A DNA stretch of 64,000 bases from Candidatus Methylacidiphilum fumarolicum (GTDB lineage: Bacteria; Verrucomicrobiota; Verrucomicrobiia; Methylacidiphilales; Methylacidiphilaceae): positions 1,488,001 through 1,552,000 of the forward strand of contig NZ_OX458932.1 in the NCBI RefSeq assembly GCF_949774925.1. Direction: 5' to 3'. Of the stretch, positions 9,219-19,114 are shown in pieces; the stretch's first letter is position 1, and the number at the start of each line of letters is the position of its first letter. Below the pieces are notes generated by a model. The model saw only the letters and a program-made list of their open reading frames with translations. It had not been told where the DNA came from and ran no database searches. The position numbers were made by a program, and so were the translations under genes.

Positions 9219-9535
9219 CCAATCTGCACACTGTCAAATTAACTGACAAAAAAATAGCTGATTTGGATAGGCAGACTATACAAGAAAAAATACCGCTTGC
9301 CCTTAGCTCTATCTATCATCATCCCCTCTCCATAAAAGGATATCCATAGACACTATGTGTTTGCTATAAGCTTTTGTTTCTTGAATTACAGATAGAGACC
9401 TACGACTAAAGTTAGTGGAAAGGCTGACTATAAGACTCTTTTTTGTTTTTTTTTCTGCTTTTTTACGAATCTTTAGCTTTAAGGCCTGCAGAGAGTAGAC
9501 CCAAAGGAGGAGTCTGGATTATAAAGAAAATATTT
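9219..9535. other. Intergenic, nothing recognised
   Basis: About 317 bases between convergent genes. It is AT-rich with homopolymer T runs near 9440-9460, but no stable GC stem next to them and no ORF that looks coding. Confidence 0.4.
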
Positions 9536-10018
9536 TTAATACCTACGTAGTTGACTCTGACGCAACATAAATCTCAATTCCCAGATACCTAGTCGAAGCT
9601 GTTCAGATCGAATGGCAGCGACTCCTCCTTTGTCAAAAGGAAAAGCCTGAGGTCTACTGGCACCAATAAAATCGGATAGAAACTCAGCAAGACTTGGCAT
9701 ATGACCTATAAGAAAAAGAGAGGATTGGCTATCGTACTTTTTAATCACTTCAAGCAGTTCAGAGGAAGAATGCCCATTCTCCAGTTCAGGAATGATCACC
9801 ACTTCGTTTTCAAATTTCAATGTCTGAGCTATAACCTTTGCCGTTTGCAAGGCTCTGTTTAAAGGGCTACTGAAAATTACATCAGGTTTTATTCCAAGCT
9901 TTTTAAATCCTTTTCCTACAATCTTTGCTTCTTCCTTACCTTCAGGAACCAAGTTTCTCTGAGCATCCGTCTCTGCTTTTGGTTCCGCTGTTGCATGACG
10001 AATCAAATAAAGATTCAT
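9536..10018 (-). CDS. sixA: SixA-like phosphohistidine phosphatase (histidine phosphatase superfamily)
   Basis: The N-terminal LYLIRHATAEPKAET contains the RHG-type catalytic His and Arg. DVIFSSPLNRALQTAKVIAQ has the second conserved Arg, and LFLIGHMPSLAEFL the second catalytic His (GHxP). This set and the short length (about 160 residues) are typical of SixA, which dephosphorylates phosphohistidine on phosphorelay or phosphotransfer proteins. I chose the ATG at 10018: a G-rich SD (aaggggg) sits eight bases upstream, whereas the GTG at 10027 would lie against it. The physiological target is unknown; no histidine kinase is nearby. Confidence 0.8.
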   Translation of the reverse strand: MNLYLIRHATAEPKAETDAQRNLVPEGKEEAKIVGKGFKKLGIKPDVIFSSPLNRALQTAKVIAQTLKFENEVVIIPELENGHSSSELLEVIKKYDSQSSLFLIGHMPSLAEFLSDFIGASRPQAFPFDKGGVAAIRSEQLRLGIWELRFMLRQSQLRRY

Positions 10019-10259
10019 AAAGGACACCCCCTTGTAGATTCTTTTCTTTTTACATCCTTTTCCCTGCTTAGGTCAATGATCAGTTCCTCTGAATAAAATG
10101 ACGAAGCACCTAACAATAAAGTTTTTTCTTAAGCTTAAGAGTAGGCTTATAAAAAACTATAAACCCATTCACAAAGCTTTTTACTTCCAGTTTTCTTTTT
10201 TAGAATGCAAAGAACCATATTAAAGACGAACTTTTTATTCAACAAAAGGAGAAAAAAAA

Positions 10260-10547
10260 ATGGCTTCCACATTTGATACCCTAAAGCTCAGTAAGCGGCT
10301 AGAAGAAGCTGGTTTGACTCAAAAACAAGCAGAGATTATCTCTGAAGTACTTGTCGAAGGATTTCTTGAAGAAAACAAAAAAACCGACTCTTTTAACGCA
10401 GAACAGCGGCTGGAAATGCAACTGAGTCTTCGGATGGATAAACTAGAATCAAAAATTGAAAACCTCGATAAACGCCTCTCCCAATATTTTGGATTACTCA
10501 TGGGAAGCATCGTTCTTTTAGGCATCATTTTAAAAATCCATCTCTGA
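10260..10547 (+). CDS. Coiled-coil membrane-anchored protein (DUF1640/CCDC90-like)
   Basis: This 95-residue protein starts FDTLKLSKRLEEAGLTQKQA, the typical opening of DUF1640/CCDC90-like proteins. A long charged coiled coil follows (residues 30-72, LEMQLSLRMDKLESKIENLD). One transmembrane segment at the C-terminus (YFGLLMGSIVLLGIILKI) anchors it. A good SD (aaggag) precedes the ATG. Bacterial members often sit near toxin or phage genes or alone, and their role is unclear; nothing here sets it. Confidence 0.7.
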   Translation: MASTFDTLKLSKRLEEAGLTQKQAEIISEVLVEGFLEENKKTDSFNAEQRLEMQLSLRMDKLESKIENLDKRLSQYFGLLMGSIVLLGIILKIHL

Positions 10548-11050
10548 AAAAACCCCTCTGAGAAATGCGTTCTCAACATCTTAGTCCTAGAAGTCCTCTC
10601 TAAAGGTCAGTTGATAAAACTGTTTGACTTTTCTAAAAAGAAAGAAAGTGGCAACAGGACACTTGAGCGGTAGTGGAACAAAGTATTAGAGAAGAGCCAT
10701 CAGATTGCCAAAGGGAACGATAATGGAATAGAAGAAGAAAAGAAAGAAATGGCATTAGGTCTATATAAGATATGAAAAACTATCTGACAAAGTTTTAACA
10801 GACAACTTAGGAAGACAAATGAAATGACAGTACACTATGGCAACAGATTTTTAGACAGGAGATAAAACGCCGGCAACAAGATTAGGACTAGAAGACATAA
10901 GACTGAAGTTTATTCTAGAAAAACAATTATGACGTTCTTCCTATTCAATGTAAGTATTCTTTGATGCTAGCTAATAAAAGAAATGAGCAGAGGACAACAA
11001 GCTTGGAGTTTCCGAACGAAGCAGAAAAGGGCAAAAGAAACAGAATCTTA
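10548..11050. other. Intergenic with possible decayed coding sequence
   Basis: No intact gene. Around 10855-10925 the plus strand reads GDKTPATRLGLEDI, which weakly recalls the TPA.xxGL tail of some DDE transposases. Stops interrupt it on both sides. I regard it as a possible transposase scar, not as an established one. Confidence 0.25.
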
Positions 11051-12940
11051 TTAAAAATCTTTGATAGTTTTGGGTGGGAAAAGGGTTCTGAGTGCATTAA
11101 GCAATGAGAATACATCGATGATTTCTTGAAAGATTGCTCCTTCTACTGGACTCAATCCTCCTGTGGCCGCAATGCCCATGCCCATGCAGCTTAGCATCAT
11201 TCCACCAATTGCACTCTGTAGGGCAATCATCCTCATTCTTCTACCGATATGGAGAAACTCGTCAACCTTCATCAATGTATTTTCCATGATAACAATCTTA
11301 GCCGCCTCTGTAGTCGGCTCACTATTTGATCCCACAGCAATCCCAACCGTTGCTGCCAACATGGCTGGAGCATCATTTATGCCATCGCCTACAAACAATG
11401 TTTTTGCTTGACTAGTCTCATTTTTAACAATTTCTAGTTTTTGCTCTGGACTACATTGGGCATATAGAGTGGAGACCCCCACCTGTTTAGCGAGATAACT
11501 GACTTCAGATTCTCGATCACCAGAAACAATGAGAACTTTTTTAAATCCATGTTTAGCTGATAGATGAGCAATAAATGGTTTACTTTCTTCTCTTGGAGCA
11601 TCTCTAAAGCGAAAAGTAGCCGCATAAACCTCATCGATCAACACCACGCATTCCAACCCTTCGCTTTCTCTAGGCATCTGTTCTAGCCCCTTGATATCAG
11701 AAGACAACTTGGATCGGGCTGTGATCCTAACACTCATTTTTCTAAACAGGCCGCAAAGGCCTTTCCCTGGAGGTTCATGCACTTCAGAGAGCTCCATGAA
11801 CTCGATTTTCTTTTCTGCAGCCTTTTGCAAAACAGCCGCTGCAAGCGGGTGTTTTGAGTATCGCTCTAGACTTGCAACCAAATCAAATACAAACCGAGGT
11901 TCAAAAAAGCTAGAATAAGATTCTTCCACAAGCTTAGGCATTCCATAAGTCAATGTACCAGTTTTATCGAAAATGGCTGTCTGGCATTTGCTGATGAGTT
12001 CTAGAGCTTGACTGTCTTTCACTACAATCGATCGACGCGCACAAAGTGAAATGGATCCTAGTATCGCTACAGGAATCGCCAAAAGAAGTGGACAAGGGGT
12101 AGCAATGACCATGACTGAAAGGAATCGAAGTGGACTGCCAGAAACCATGCCCGCTACAGTTGCAATAAAAATGGACAAAGGAGTATAAAAAGCCCCTATC
12201 TGTTCAGCAAGCCTTCTTATTCTAGGCTTAGCTTCTTCGCTTTTTCTAATGACCTCCATTATTTTTGCATATCGAGAGTCTTCAGGTTTTCTGAGAACTC
12301 GGATGCGAATAGCCGAATTCCCATTGATAGCACCAGAAAGAACCGTGGAACCAACCGTCTTTGAAATCATGAAAGGTTCTCCAGTCAAATAACTTTCGTC
12401 CATAACCGTTTTGCCTTCGATAACGACACCATCGGCTGGACATATCTCGTGCGGATAAATGATAAGCTCGATTCCCTCGATCACCTCTTTCAAATCGATA
12501 TCTTTAATAGAACCATTTCGTTTTTGATGAGCTACTGTAGGCATCCTTCGGGCAAGCGCTCTCAACACTGCAGAAGCATGATAGATAGCCAATCTTTCTA
12601 ATAGTTGTCCACCGCTCAACATCAAAATCACTATTGCTCCTGCCAAATATTCTCTAAGAAGGAAAGAGCTAATGATCGAAATTCCAGCCAGAAGGTCAGA
12701 ACCAAACTCAAAGCGAAACAATTTCCATACCAATTCAATGAGAAGAGGGATACCACCGATTCCGTAGCTAAAAAAAAGAGGCAAAGTCGCAAAAAACGGG
12801 TCTAGCTTCAATAGATACCGTAGCACCACATACGCAATAATAGAAAAAAAAGAGCTAAGAGCGATAAGCTCAGTTCCTTTCTCTATAAATGTAAATGTCC
12901 TTTTTTGCTCCACCGTTTTTCTGTGTGTTTCTGGACTCAT
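11051..12940 (-). CDS. P1B-type heavy-metal-translocating ATPase with a TPC motif
   Basis: All P-type ATPase signatures are present: the A-domain GEP (LTGEPF), the phosphorylation site FDKTGTLTYG, the ATP-binding HPLAAAV, and the hinge VGDGINDAPAM. The membrane metal site reads VIATPCPLLLAIP, so it is TPC rather than the CPC of Cu/Zn pumps. There is no N-terminal CxxC metal-binding domain; the protein starts with a short charged tail and then membrane helices. At 629 residues it fits compact P1B pumps. The transported metal cannot be read from sequence alone. It probably exports a divalent metal and may protect this acidophile from dissolved metals. Confidence 0.85.
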   Translation of the reverse strand: MSPETHRKTVEQKRTFTFIEKGTELIALSSFFSIIAYVVLRYLLKLDPFFATLPLFFSYGIGGIPLLIELVWKLFRFEFGSDLLAGISIISSFLLREYLAGAIVILMLSGGQLLERLAIYHASAVLRALARRMPTVAHQKRNGSIKDIDLKEVIEGIELIIYPHEICPADGVVIEGKTVMDESYLTGEPFMISKTVGSTVLSGAINGNSAIRIRVLRKPEDSRYAKIMEVIRKSEEAKPRIRRLAEQIGAFYTPLSIFIATVAGMVSGSPLRFLSVMVIATPCPLLLAIPVAILGSISLCARRSIVVKDSQALELISKCQTAIFDKTGTLTYGMPKLVEESYSSFFEPRFVFDLVASLERYSKHPLAAAVLQKAAEKKIEFMELSEVHEPPGKGLCGLFRKMSVRITARSKLSSDIKGLEQMPRESEGLECVVLIDEVYAATFRFRDAPREESKPFIAHLSAKHGFKKVLIVSGDRESEVSYLAKQVGVSTLYAQCSPEQKLEIVKNETSQAKTLFVGDGINDAPAMLAATVGIAVGSNSEPTTEAAKIVIMENTLMKVDEFLHIGRRMRMIALQSAIGGMMLSCMGMGIAATGGLSPVEGAIFQEIIDVFSLLNALRTLFPPKTIKDF

Positions 12941-13417
12941 AGGCAGCTTCTTTCTAAGAATTGCATCCCACTGTCCCTAAATCAAAAAGAAAGACGAATT
13001 CTCTAATGACATTGTTCTATCAATTATCTTTCCATCGCCTTTAAACTCTAGAGCTTTGGTTTACTAGCAAAACAGGTATAGAGAAGCGGTAGGCAACCAC
13101 CCAGGAAGATCATTAAGATTTTATCCGGCTTACAAGATCTTGAACATAGGCTAAGATCGGACCGATTATTGTATGGTTCATTGGGAATTGGTTCTATCAA
13201 ATAGATAACCATTCATCTACGTTCGACCAATGAATAAGGCAAATGATAAAAATGCTCTTAGGTTCATTCTGAAAAAAGATGGAAACATTGTTGGAATCAG
13301 AGGGATAAAAATAACAACACAAAGCAACCTATTGAAAAGCAAGGACTAAAAATTGTACTTTTCTAAACTTTTCTCTAGTATAGATCTTATTTAAAAAACA
13401 TTGAATTTAGAAAAATC
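12941..13417. other. Divergent intergenic region, nothing recognised
   Basis: About 477 bases between the ATPase and the exported repeat protein, which are transcribed divergently. It probably holds both promoters. I could not find a convincing promoter pair, operator or small gene. Confidence 0.35.
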
Positions 13418-14452
13418 TTGAAAAGTCTAACAAAGAAAATCATTATCCTTTCTAGCATTTTTTTATACTCACTTATCCTTTTCCCTCATACTCGCACTTG
13501 GTCACAGAACACCCACAATTCTAAGAACATACTCCCCTTTGCTGAACTACATAAAAAGGTTTCCATACTAGGCACCAAACCAAAGAACGTCTGGACCTAT
13601 GGGGTATTCACAGCTTGGGCACCGGTGAAGGATGGGGTATTTGCGGCTGGTTTTCCTAAGCTACTCAGTTATAGTTTTTTGCAAAAAATGAGTGCTTTTA
13701 CAGTGTCTCCAACCGAAGTCATTGTACAAATGGCTATTTGCGAAACAGCTTTTGCCATTCCTGGGCTTAAAGAAGGAACACGATTTGAAATTACTGCATC
13801 AAATCCAGCACAGGTTCTGGAAATGATTCAAGCCGGCTCCTTTTATGCTAGGCTAAGGCTTTCCTCTGCTCCTAAAATTCTATCGATTCCTAAAGCCGAA
13901 AAATTGAAAAAAAAGGAAAAGCAACCTAAGTCAATGAATGGAGTCGGCTCTACTGAGGAAGTGTTTGAAGAGGGAGAAGCAGAGACAGTACAAAAAAATA
14001 GCAACAATAGTATAGAAAAAGGACCGTTGATTGTTCACTTTTCGGATATTGGCAAAGCTTTTAAAAAAAGAGGTATACACCCAAATGATACTTGGACTTA
14101 TGGGAGGTTTTCTGTGGATTCTCCCTACAAGGATGGGCTTTTTATTGCGCATGAAGCTGGTCTAGCCACGCGTCGAATTATCGAAGGAGTGATCAGTGCC
14201 GGCATCATCTTTCCTTTTGGGGAAAGGTATGATAGTGCGATATTTTCTTCGAGGCTGCCACACCTAAAAATCGACAAAAAAGATATCATAGAAATCACTA
14301 AAGACCATCCAGCAGAGGTAAAAGAAATTGTTCGCGCTGGAGGACTGATCGTTCGGATCGAACTTGCGGATCCTCCAAAGGTTGAAAAAGAAGGTTCTTC
14401 AGATGGGGCCAAGGACTTTTTTGCTCCACTGATTCGAATTTTCTCTCCCTAG
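13418..14452 (+). CDS. Exported protein with two related internal domains, function unknown
   Basis: A signal peptide (about residues 1-28) is followed by two halves that resemble each other. NVWTYGVFTAWAPVKDGVFAAG in the first corresponds to DTWTYGRFSVDSPYKDGLFIAH in the second. FEITASNPAQVLEMIQAGSFYARLRL corresponds to IIEITKDHPAEVKEIVRAGGLIVRIEL. A charged linker (about residues 165-205, KKKEKQPK and EEGEAE) joins them. This points to an internal duplication of a domain of about 100 residues, probably periplasmic. The only in-frame start is TTG with a poor SD, so the start is uncertain. I do not recognise the family. The downstream hydrogenase operon is convergent, so no link is implied. 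Confidence 0.65.
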   Translation: MKSLTKKIIILSSIFLYSLILFPHTRTWSQNTHNSKNILPFAELHKKVSILGTKPKNVWTYGVFTAWAPVKDGVFAAGFPKLLSYSFLQKMSAFTVSPTEVIVQMAICETAFAIPGLKEGTRFEITASNPAQVLEMIQAGSFYARLRLSSAPKILSIPKAEKLKKKEKQPKSMNGVGSTEEVFEEGEAETVQKNSNNSIEKGPLIVHFSDIGKAFKKRGIHPNDTWTYGRFSVDSPYKDGLFIAHEAGLATRRIIEGVISAGIIFPFGERYDSAIFSSRLPHLKIDKKDIIEITKDHPAEVKEIVRAGGLIVRIELADPPKVEKEGSSDGAKDFFAPLIRIFSP

Positions 14453-14472
14453 CACCTTCTCTCCTGCAATGA

Positions 14473-15162
14473 TTAAATGGATAGCTCTTGTTGTAGCTTT
14501 TGTATTCTCAAGATACTTCCGTCCAAATCTTCTCTAGCAGCCTTTACTATGGCAGGCACTTCATCGATCTCAATCGCTTGAAGTAAGCTTTTGCCTGCTG
14601 AATTAAAATGCTCGATCCACCAGATATTTTTGTACTGACTATTCTTGATTAGACAGTCCCCATAACCTTTGATGCGGATAAGTGTCTTTCCCAAGCCCAA
14701 AGTCGACTCTAAAAACTCCTTATCTTTCAGGGATAGTGGTAAGAGGCTAAGCTGGATAACCTGAGGTTTTTTTTCTATTTCATAGTCTGTCGCCAGTCGA
14801 TTGATTTCTACAAGAAGGTAGGGGGAGTTCATGAGTCCACCACTGAAAGGAGCAAGTTCTTTAAGAGAAAACTTGGGAATAGGGGGAAGAGACCTTTGAG
14901 TTTTCAATAAGACAGAAGGCAATTGGCCTACTTCAAGCCATTGAAGCTGATTGGAAAGACAAACAGCCCAAAGTCCAAGAATTTGAGTCTCGAAGATAAG
15001 AAGAGGGAATGGTTCATCAATAGTGATTTCGACTTCCCCTACACTTAGAAAATTTGCAACTGATTTGATATCGGTGGGGGTGCTAAGAGATATTTTTTCT
15101 GATTCCTTCCCACTCTTTGCCTTAAGGAAAGAATAGAAAATTTTTTCAAGCAGTGTCTGCAT
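14473..15162 (-). CDS. hupH: HupH/HyaF-type hydrogenase maturation protein
   Basis: HupH is an accessory protein for uptake [NiFe] hydrogenases, thought to help the small subunit or its Fe-S clusters mature. GEVEITIDE, followed by IFETQILGLWAV, matches the N-terminal family core. LLPLSLKDKEFLESTLG...IRIKGYGDCLIKN, then NIWWIEHFNSAGKSLLQAIEI and VPAIVKAAREDLDGS, match the C-terminal HupH domain closely. I chose the ATG at 15162, ten bases after the cytochrome b stop; the longer reading from 15207 overlaps that gene. It is the last gene of the hydrogenase operon. No hypABCDEF or endopeptidase genes are in the window, so they must lie elsewhere. Confidence 0.85.
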   Translation of the reverse strand: MQTLLEKIFYSFLKAKSGKESEKISLSTPTDIKSVANFLSVGEVEITIDEPFPLLIFETQILGLWAVCLSNQLQWLEVGQLPSVLLKTQRSLPPIPKFSLKELAPFSGGLMNSPYLLVEINRLATDYEIEKKPQVIQLSLLPLSLKDKEFLESTLGLGKTLIRIKGYGDCLIKNSQYKNIWWIEHFNSAGKSLLQAIEIDEVPAIVKAAREDLDGSILRIQKLQQELSI

Positions 15163-15172
15163 TTTTCTCAAC

Positions 15173-15868
15173 CTACGGTCGATCATCCCGAAGAGTCCTC
15201 CAACCATTGATCATCGTTTCGATGACACTGACTCTCCCCAGAATATCCTCACGAATCACGACATAGACATGAAGCAGTATAAAGATGACAAACACCCACA
15301 TTCCCAAATGATGAAAGGTATGCAAGTTTTGGCTGCTACCGAAGATTGGAAGGACCCAAATTGTAAACAAGTAATATGCCCATGTCCCCATCCCATCCAT
15401 TTCTCCAAACAAAGCCAATCCAGTGATAAGCATGAACCAGTCTAAAAGGAAAACAAAAAACGTTGCTAATCGATTCAAAGGATCAGCTCCAACATATTTT
15501 ATAGGCTCTTTTTCCAAAAATAGGTACCATTTGATTTTTTTTAACACTTCAGCCCACCAAAAACGATCAAACAAAGGCAAAAGAAGAAAATCCCTTCCGA
15601 ACCTATTGCCAGCAAGCGCCCAATAGATTCTAATCATAAGTCCAACATCGAACAGAAGTGCTGCTACAAAATGAACGTACCGGATAAAGGCAAAATTATA
15701 ATGACCGAAGGCTTCTCCTCCAATGCTTTGCGGAGGATGCGCAATGAAATACCCACTAAGGGCCAGGACGAAAATAGATGCCGCATTAATCCAATGCCAA
15801 AGCCTTAGGGGGGCTTCATACACATAGACCTGTTTTGTCTTAAGAGTCTTTTCTTTAATCGGCTTCAT
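15173..15868 (-). CDS. hupC: [NiFe]-hydrogenase cytochrome b subunit
   Basis: This membrane dihaem cytochrome b anchors the hydrogenase and passes electrons to quinone. It starts MKPIKEKTLKTKQVYVYEA, and LRLWHWINAASIFVLALSG holds a haem-ligand His. IRYVHFVAALLFDVGLMIRIYW and NLHTFHHLGMWVFVIFILLHVYVV carry the remaining His ligands. Four or more transmembrane helices are visible, as in HyaC/HupC. The ATG at 15868 lies 11 bases after the large-subunit stop; the longer reading from 15949 would overlap the hupL 3' end. The gene order small, large, cytochrome b is standard for group 1 uptake hydrogenases. Confidence 0.92.
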   Translation of the reverse strand: MKPIKEKTLKTKQVYVYEAPLRLWHWINAASIFVLALSGYFIAHPPQSIGGEAFGHYNFAFIRYVHFVAALLFDVGLMIRIYWALAGNRFGRDFLLLPLFDRFWWAEVLKKIKWYLFLEKEPIKYVGADPLNRLATFFVFLLDWFMLITGLALFGEMDGMGTWAYYLFTIWVLPIFGSSQNLHTFHHLGMWVFVIFILLHVYVVIREDILGRVSVIETMINGWRTLRDDRP

Positions 15869-15879
15869 AGGCAATGCTT

Positions 15880-17679
15880 TTAAACCACTCTCAGTTGGGC
15901 CAGCTTCCTTCCTTTTGCATCGATGAGATGGGTGGAACAGGCCAAGCAAGGATCAAAACTATGGAGGATGCGTAAAATCTCTAAAGGTTCTTCTGGCTTT
16001 GCTAATGGGGTATTCAGAAGAGAGGCTTCAAAAGCTCCCATCTTTCCTTTTGGATCTCTAGGCGAGCCATTCCATGTGGTGGGGACAACGGCTTGATAAT
16101 TTTCGATTTTTCCATCTTTTATTCGAATCCAATGACCAAGAGCCCCTCGCGGTGCTTCTACCAAGCCGACACCTTTGGACTGAATAGGCCATCTGGCTGG
16201 ATCCCACTTGCTAGTATCAGCTGTTGCCGTTTGACCGGATTGAATGTTTGTAAGGAGGCGTTGATAAAATCTTTTGAGCAGCTTTGCGCAGAGAGAAGCC
16301 TCCAATGCCCGAGCTAGCGTTCTGCCTAAAGTAGAAAATAGGGCTTCTAAAGGGAGCTCCAATTGACGAAGCGATCGTTCAATCAGTTCTTTAAATTCTT
16401 CTCTTCCCGAAGCATAGCCGATCAGAAACCTTGCTAACGGCCCAACCTCCATAGGCTCTCCTTTAAACCGCGGGGCTTTAATCCAAGAGTATTTACCTTG
16501 CTCATCCAGCTGTTGGATAGTTGTTCCGCTTCCCTTGGTGTTTGGCCCTAAGACAAAATAAGGTTCAGTGATCCCCTCCCAAGGATGCCTGCTTTCGGCA
16601 GGATCAGGATACTTGTACCAAGAATGAAAAACGTATTCTTGGATTTGAGACGAGTCCCTGGGATCGACCTCATGGATGTTTTTCAAATCCCCATTGAGGA
16701 TCGCCCCTCTAGGAAAGCAGAGATTAGCTGAGGAATGATCGCCAGCCTGCTCAGGGATTTCTCCATAAGAAAGAACATTTTTAGAAGATAGACCGCCGCC
16801 ATAAAGCCAATCTTTATAGAAGGAACCAATCGCAAGAATATCTGGCAGATAGACCGTTTCAACAAACTCAATCGATCGGTCGATAATCGAAGAGACTAAG
16901 TTGAGCTGACTCATATTAACGGGTGCTCCAGCTCCCATAGTTTCGTCGATATTAATAGCACAGGGCACACCGCCAACAAGCCAATTAGGGTGAGGATTTT
17001 TTCCACCAAAAACCGTATGGATTTTTACAATTTGTCTTTGAAAATCCAAAGCCTCTAGATAATGAGACAGAGCTAATAGATTGACTTCAGCAGGCAACTT
17101 ATAGGCGGGATGACCCCAATATCCATTTTTAAACAACCCCAACTGGCCACTTTCCACAAACTGCTTAAACCTATTTTGGATGTCAGAAAAATACCCTGGG
17201 GAGGATTTGGGGTAAGAAGATATTTTCTGAGCAATTTCAGAGGTGGCTTTGGAGTCAGCCTTTAATGCGCAAACAACATCGATCCAATCGAGTGCATGCA
17301 AATGATAGAAATGGACTAAATGGTCCTGAACCATTTGTGCTAAATGCATAATATTACGGATACAGTTGGCATTGTCTGGAATTGTTATGCCAAGGGCATC
17401 TTCTACAGCTCGTACGGAAGCCAAAGCATGCACGCCCGTACAGACCCCACAGATTCTTTGAGTAAATGCCCAGACATCTCTTGGATCCCTGCCTTTGACG
17501 ATCAGTTCAATGCCACGCCACATGGTTCCACTAGAGACTGCGTTTCGGATTATATTGTTTGCATCAATATTCACTTCACAACGCAGATGGCCTTCAATCC
17601 GCGTGATCGGATCGATCACAATCCTTTGATCAGAGGTGTTCAACGGAGAACTACGAGCAACTTTTTGCTGGTCATTCAT
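15880..17679 (-). CDS. hupL: [NiFe]-hydrogenase large subunit (group 1d-like)
   Basis: This is the catalytic subunit holding the NiFe(CN)2CO site. The N-terminal cysteine pair is in [20 protein letters not shown], and the C-terminal pair in DPCLACSTH. The 15 residues after that His ([15 protein letters not shown]) are the peptide normally removed by a maturation protease after nickel insertion. [10 protein letters not shown] near the N-terminus is also conserved. The length of 599 residues is normal. The start overlaps the end of the small-subunit gene by eight bases, consistent with translational coupling. It supplies electrons from H2 to the quinone pool and supports growth on H2. Confidence 0.95.
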   Translation of the reverse strand: MNDQQKVARSSPLNTSDQRIVIDPITRIEGHLRCEVNIDANNIIRNAVSSGTMWRGIELIVKGRDPRDVWAFTQRICGVCTGVHALASVRAVEDALGITIPDNANCIRNIMHLAQMVQDHLVHFYHLHALDWIDVVCALKADSKATSEIAQKISSYPKSSPGYFSDIQNRFKQFVESGQLGLFKNGYWGHPAYKLPAEVNLLALSHYLEALDFQRQIVKIHTVFGGKNPHPNWLVGGVPCAINIDETMGAGAPVNMSQLNLVSSIIDRSIEFVETVYLPDILAIGSFYKDWLYGGGLSSKNVLSYGEIPEQAGDHSSANLCFPRGAILNGDLKNIHEVDPRDSSQIQEYVFHSWYKYPDPAESRHPWEGITEPYFVLGPNTKGSGTTIQQLDEQGKYSWIKAPRFKGEPMEVGPLARFLIGYASGREEFKELIERSLRQLELPLEALFSTLGRTLARALEASLCAKLLKRFYQRLLTNIQSGQTATADTSKWDPARWPIQSKGVGLVEAPRGALGHWIRIKDGKIENYQAVVPTTWNGSPRDPKGKMGAFEASLLNTPLAKPEEPLEILRILHSFDPCLACSTHLIDAKGRKLAQLRVV

Positions 17680-18790
17680 CCTTTTTTCCTTTTTGGTCTT
17701 TTAAAGAATCAGCCGCAGAGGTTTCCTCCCTTTTCTTTTTGAAAATCCCACTAGCGACTGCATGCGCAGCCATCCCCACGCCTGCTGCCCCAAGAAGGCT
17801 AAAGCCAAGTGTATCGGCATCCGTTTCTACCCCTAACAATTCGATCTTCGACAGCCTACTATAAAAAGGACCATTATCCCAGAATCCATCCTCCGAACAG
17901 CCAATACATCCATGGCCAGCCTGGATCGGAAACGAAACCCCTCCATTCCACCGAGTAGTCGAACAGGCATTGTAGGTCGTCGGTCCACGACAGCCAACCT
18001 TATACAAGCAATATCCTTTTTTTGCCCCTTCATCATCCCACTTTTCCACAAACTGCCCAGCATCAAAATGACCGCGCCTGTAGCATTTGTCATGGATCCG
18101 CTGACTATAAAACATTTTTGGCCTATTCTGAGAATCCAATTCAGGGAACCGATCAAAAGTGACCATATAGGTGATGATTCCCGTCATAACTTCAGCAATA
18201 GGAGGACAACCTGGAACACGAATAATCGGCTTGTCTTGGATGATTTTATGGATAGGTGTCGCCCCTGTAGGATTAGGTTTTGCTGCTTGCACACAACCAT
18301 TAGAAGCACAACTACCCCAAGCAATCACTGCTTTAGCATCTTTTGCCGCCCACCGAAGTTGTTCTATGAACGGTTTGCCTCCAACTATACAAAACATTCC
18401 ATTTTCTTTGGTTGGGGGATTGCCTTCAACGGCTAAAAGATACTTGCCTTTATAATTTTCAACTGTTTCTTTTAAGGACTTTTCAGCCTGCCATCCGGAA
18501 GCAGCCATGAGCGTCTCATCATAGTCAAGAGATATCATCGATAGGATCACATCTTTAACAAGGGGATGGCCTGAGCGAATGAAGGATTCTGAACAACAAG
18601 TGCATTCCAGGCCATGAAGCCATATGACGGGTATTCTTGGCTTGGTTTCAAACGCATGGAGAATTTGCGGGACTACATCTATTCCAAGCCCCAAGCTGAA
18701 AGCTGAAAGAGTACAAAACTTTATAAAACTTCTTCTGCTAATTCCTTGTTTATGAATCAGCGCATAAAAACTTTCTTCTTCGTACTTCAT
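17672..18790 (-). CDS. hupS: [NiFe]-hydrogenase small subunit with six-cysteine proximal cluster signature
   Basis: The Fe-S electron-transfer subunit has a Tat signal ([16 protein letters not shown]), so the heterodimer is exported folded to the periplasmic side. [19 protein letters not shown] and VPGCPPIAE carry the proximal-cluster cysteines. They include the two extra ones that form the [4Fe-3S] cluster of O2-tolerant membrane-bound hydrogenases such as E. coli Hyd-1. HDKCYRR and the later Cys-rich stretch NACSTTRWN...[12 protein letters not shown] fit the distal and medial clusters. A C-terminal hydrophobic helix ([20 protein letters not shown]) anchors it in the membrane. I used the ATG at 18790, not the GTG at 18796. 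It is the first gene of the operon. Confidence 0.94.
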   Translation of the reverse strand: MKYEEESFYALIHKQGISRRSFIKFCTLSAFSLGLGIDVVPQILHAFETKPRIPVIWLHGLECTCCSESFIRSGHPLVKDVILSMISLDYDETLMAASGWQAEKSLKETVENYKGKYLLAVEGNPPTKENGMFCIVGGKPFIEQLRWAAKDAKAVIAWGSCASNGCVQAAKPNPTGATPIHKIIQDKPIIRVPGCPPIAEVMTGIITYMVTFDRFPELDSQNRPKMFYSQRIHDKCYRRGHFDAGQFVEKWDDEGAKKGYCLYKVGCRGPTTYNACSTTRWNGGVSFPIQAGHGCIGCSEDGFWDNGPFYSRLSKIELLGVETDADTLGFSLLGAAGVGMAAHAVASGIFKKKREETSAADSLKDQKGKKDE

Positions 18791-19114
18791 TAGCACTCTT
18801 TTTCATCCATTATACCTCAGCCCCTGGCTCTCAACAATTGAGCCTAAGCCTTGAAAAAGGCTCTTCGAATGACCTATAAAAACCATCTTCTCCCTGACAA
18901 TAATACTAGGGTTTTCCACGCTTTTACTCTTGGGAGGACTCATACGATAAATCCCATGAAATAAAGAATCAGCGCTAAAAATATAATTTGTAAAAAGATA
19001 AATAATATTAATTATTTTTATACATTACCAAAATTTAAATTTTAAATAATATTTTATTTACTTATACTTCTTTATGATGTATAAATTTTATTAATTAAAC
19101 CAAAGGAGAAAAAT
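18791..19114. promoter_or_regulatory. Divergent promoter region between the hydrogenase operon and fdh
   Basis: About 320 bases separate two divergent energy-metabolism units. The fdh-proximal 150 bases are extremely AT-rich (AT runs around 18975-19095), which suits an easily melted promoter. A clear SD (aaaggag) precedes fdh. I could not identify a -24/-12 box or a named operator. Confidence 0.4.

Noticed and set aside
10128-10139. Perfect palindrome CTTAAGCTTAAG as terminator
   Set aside because: It is AT-rich, too weak for a terminator stem, and has no following T run on either strand in the proper position.
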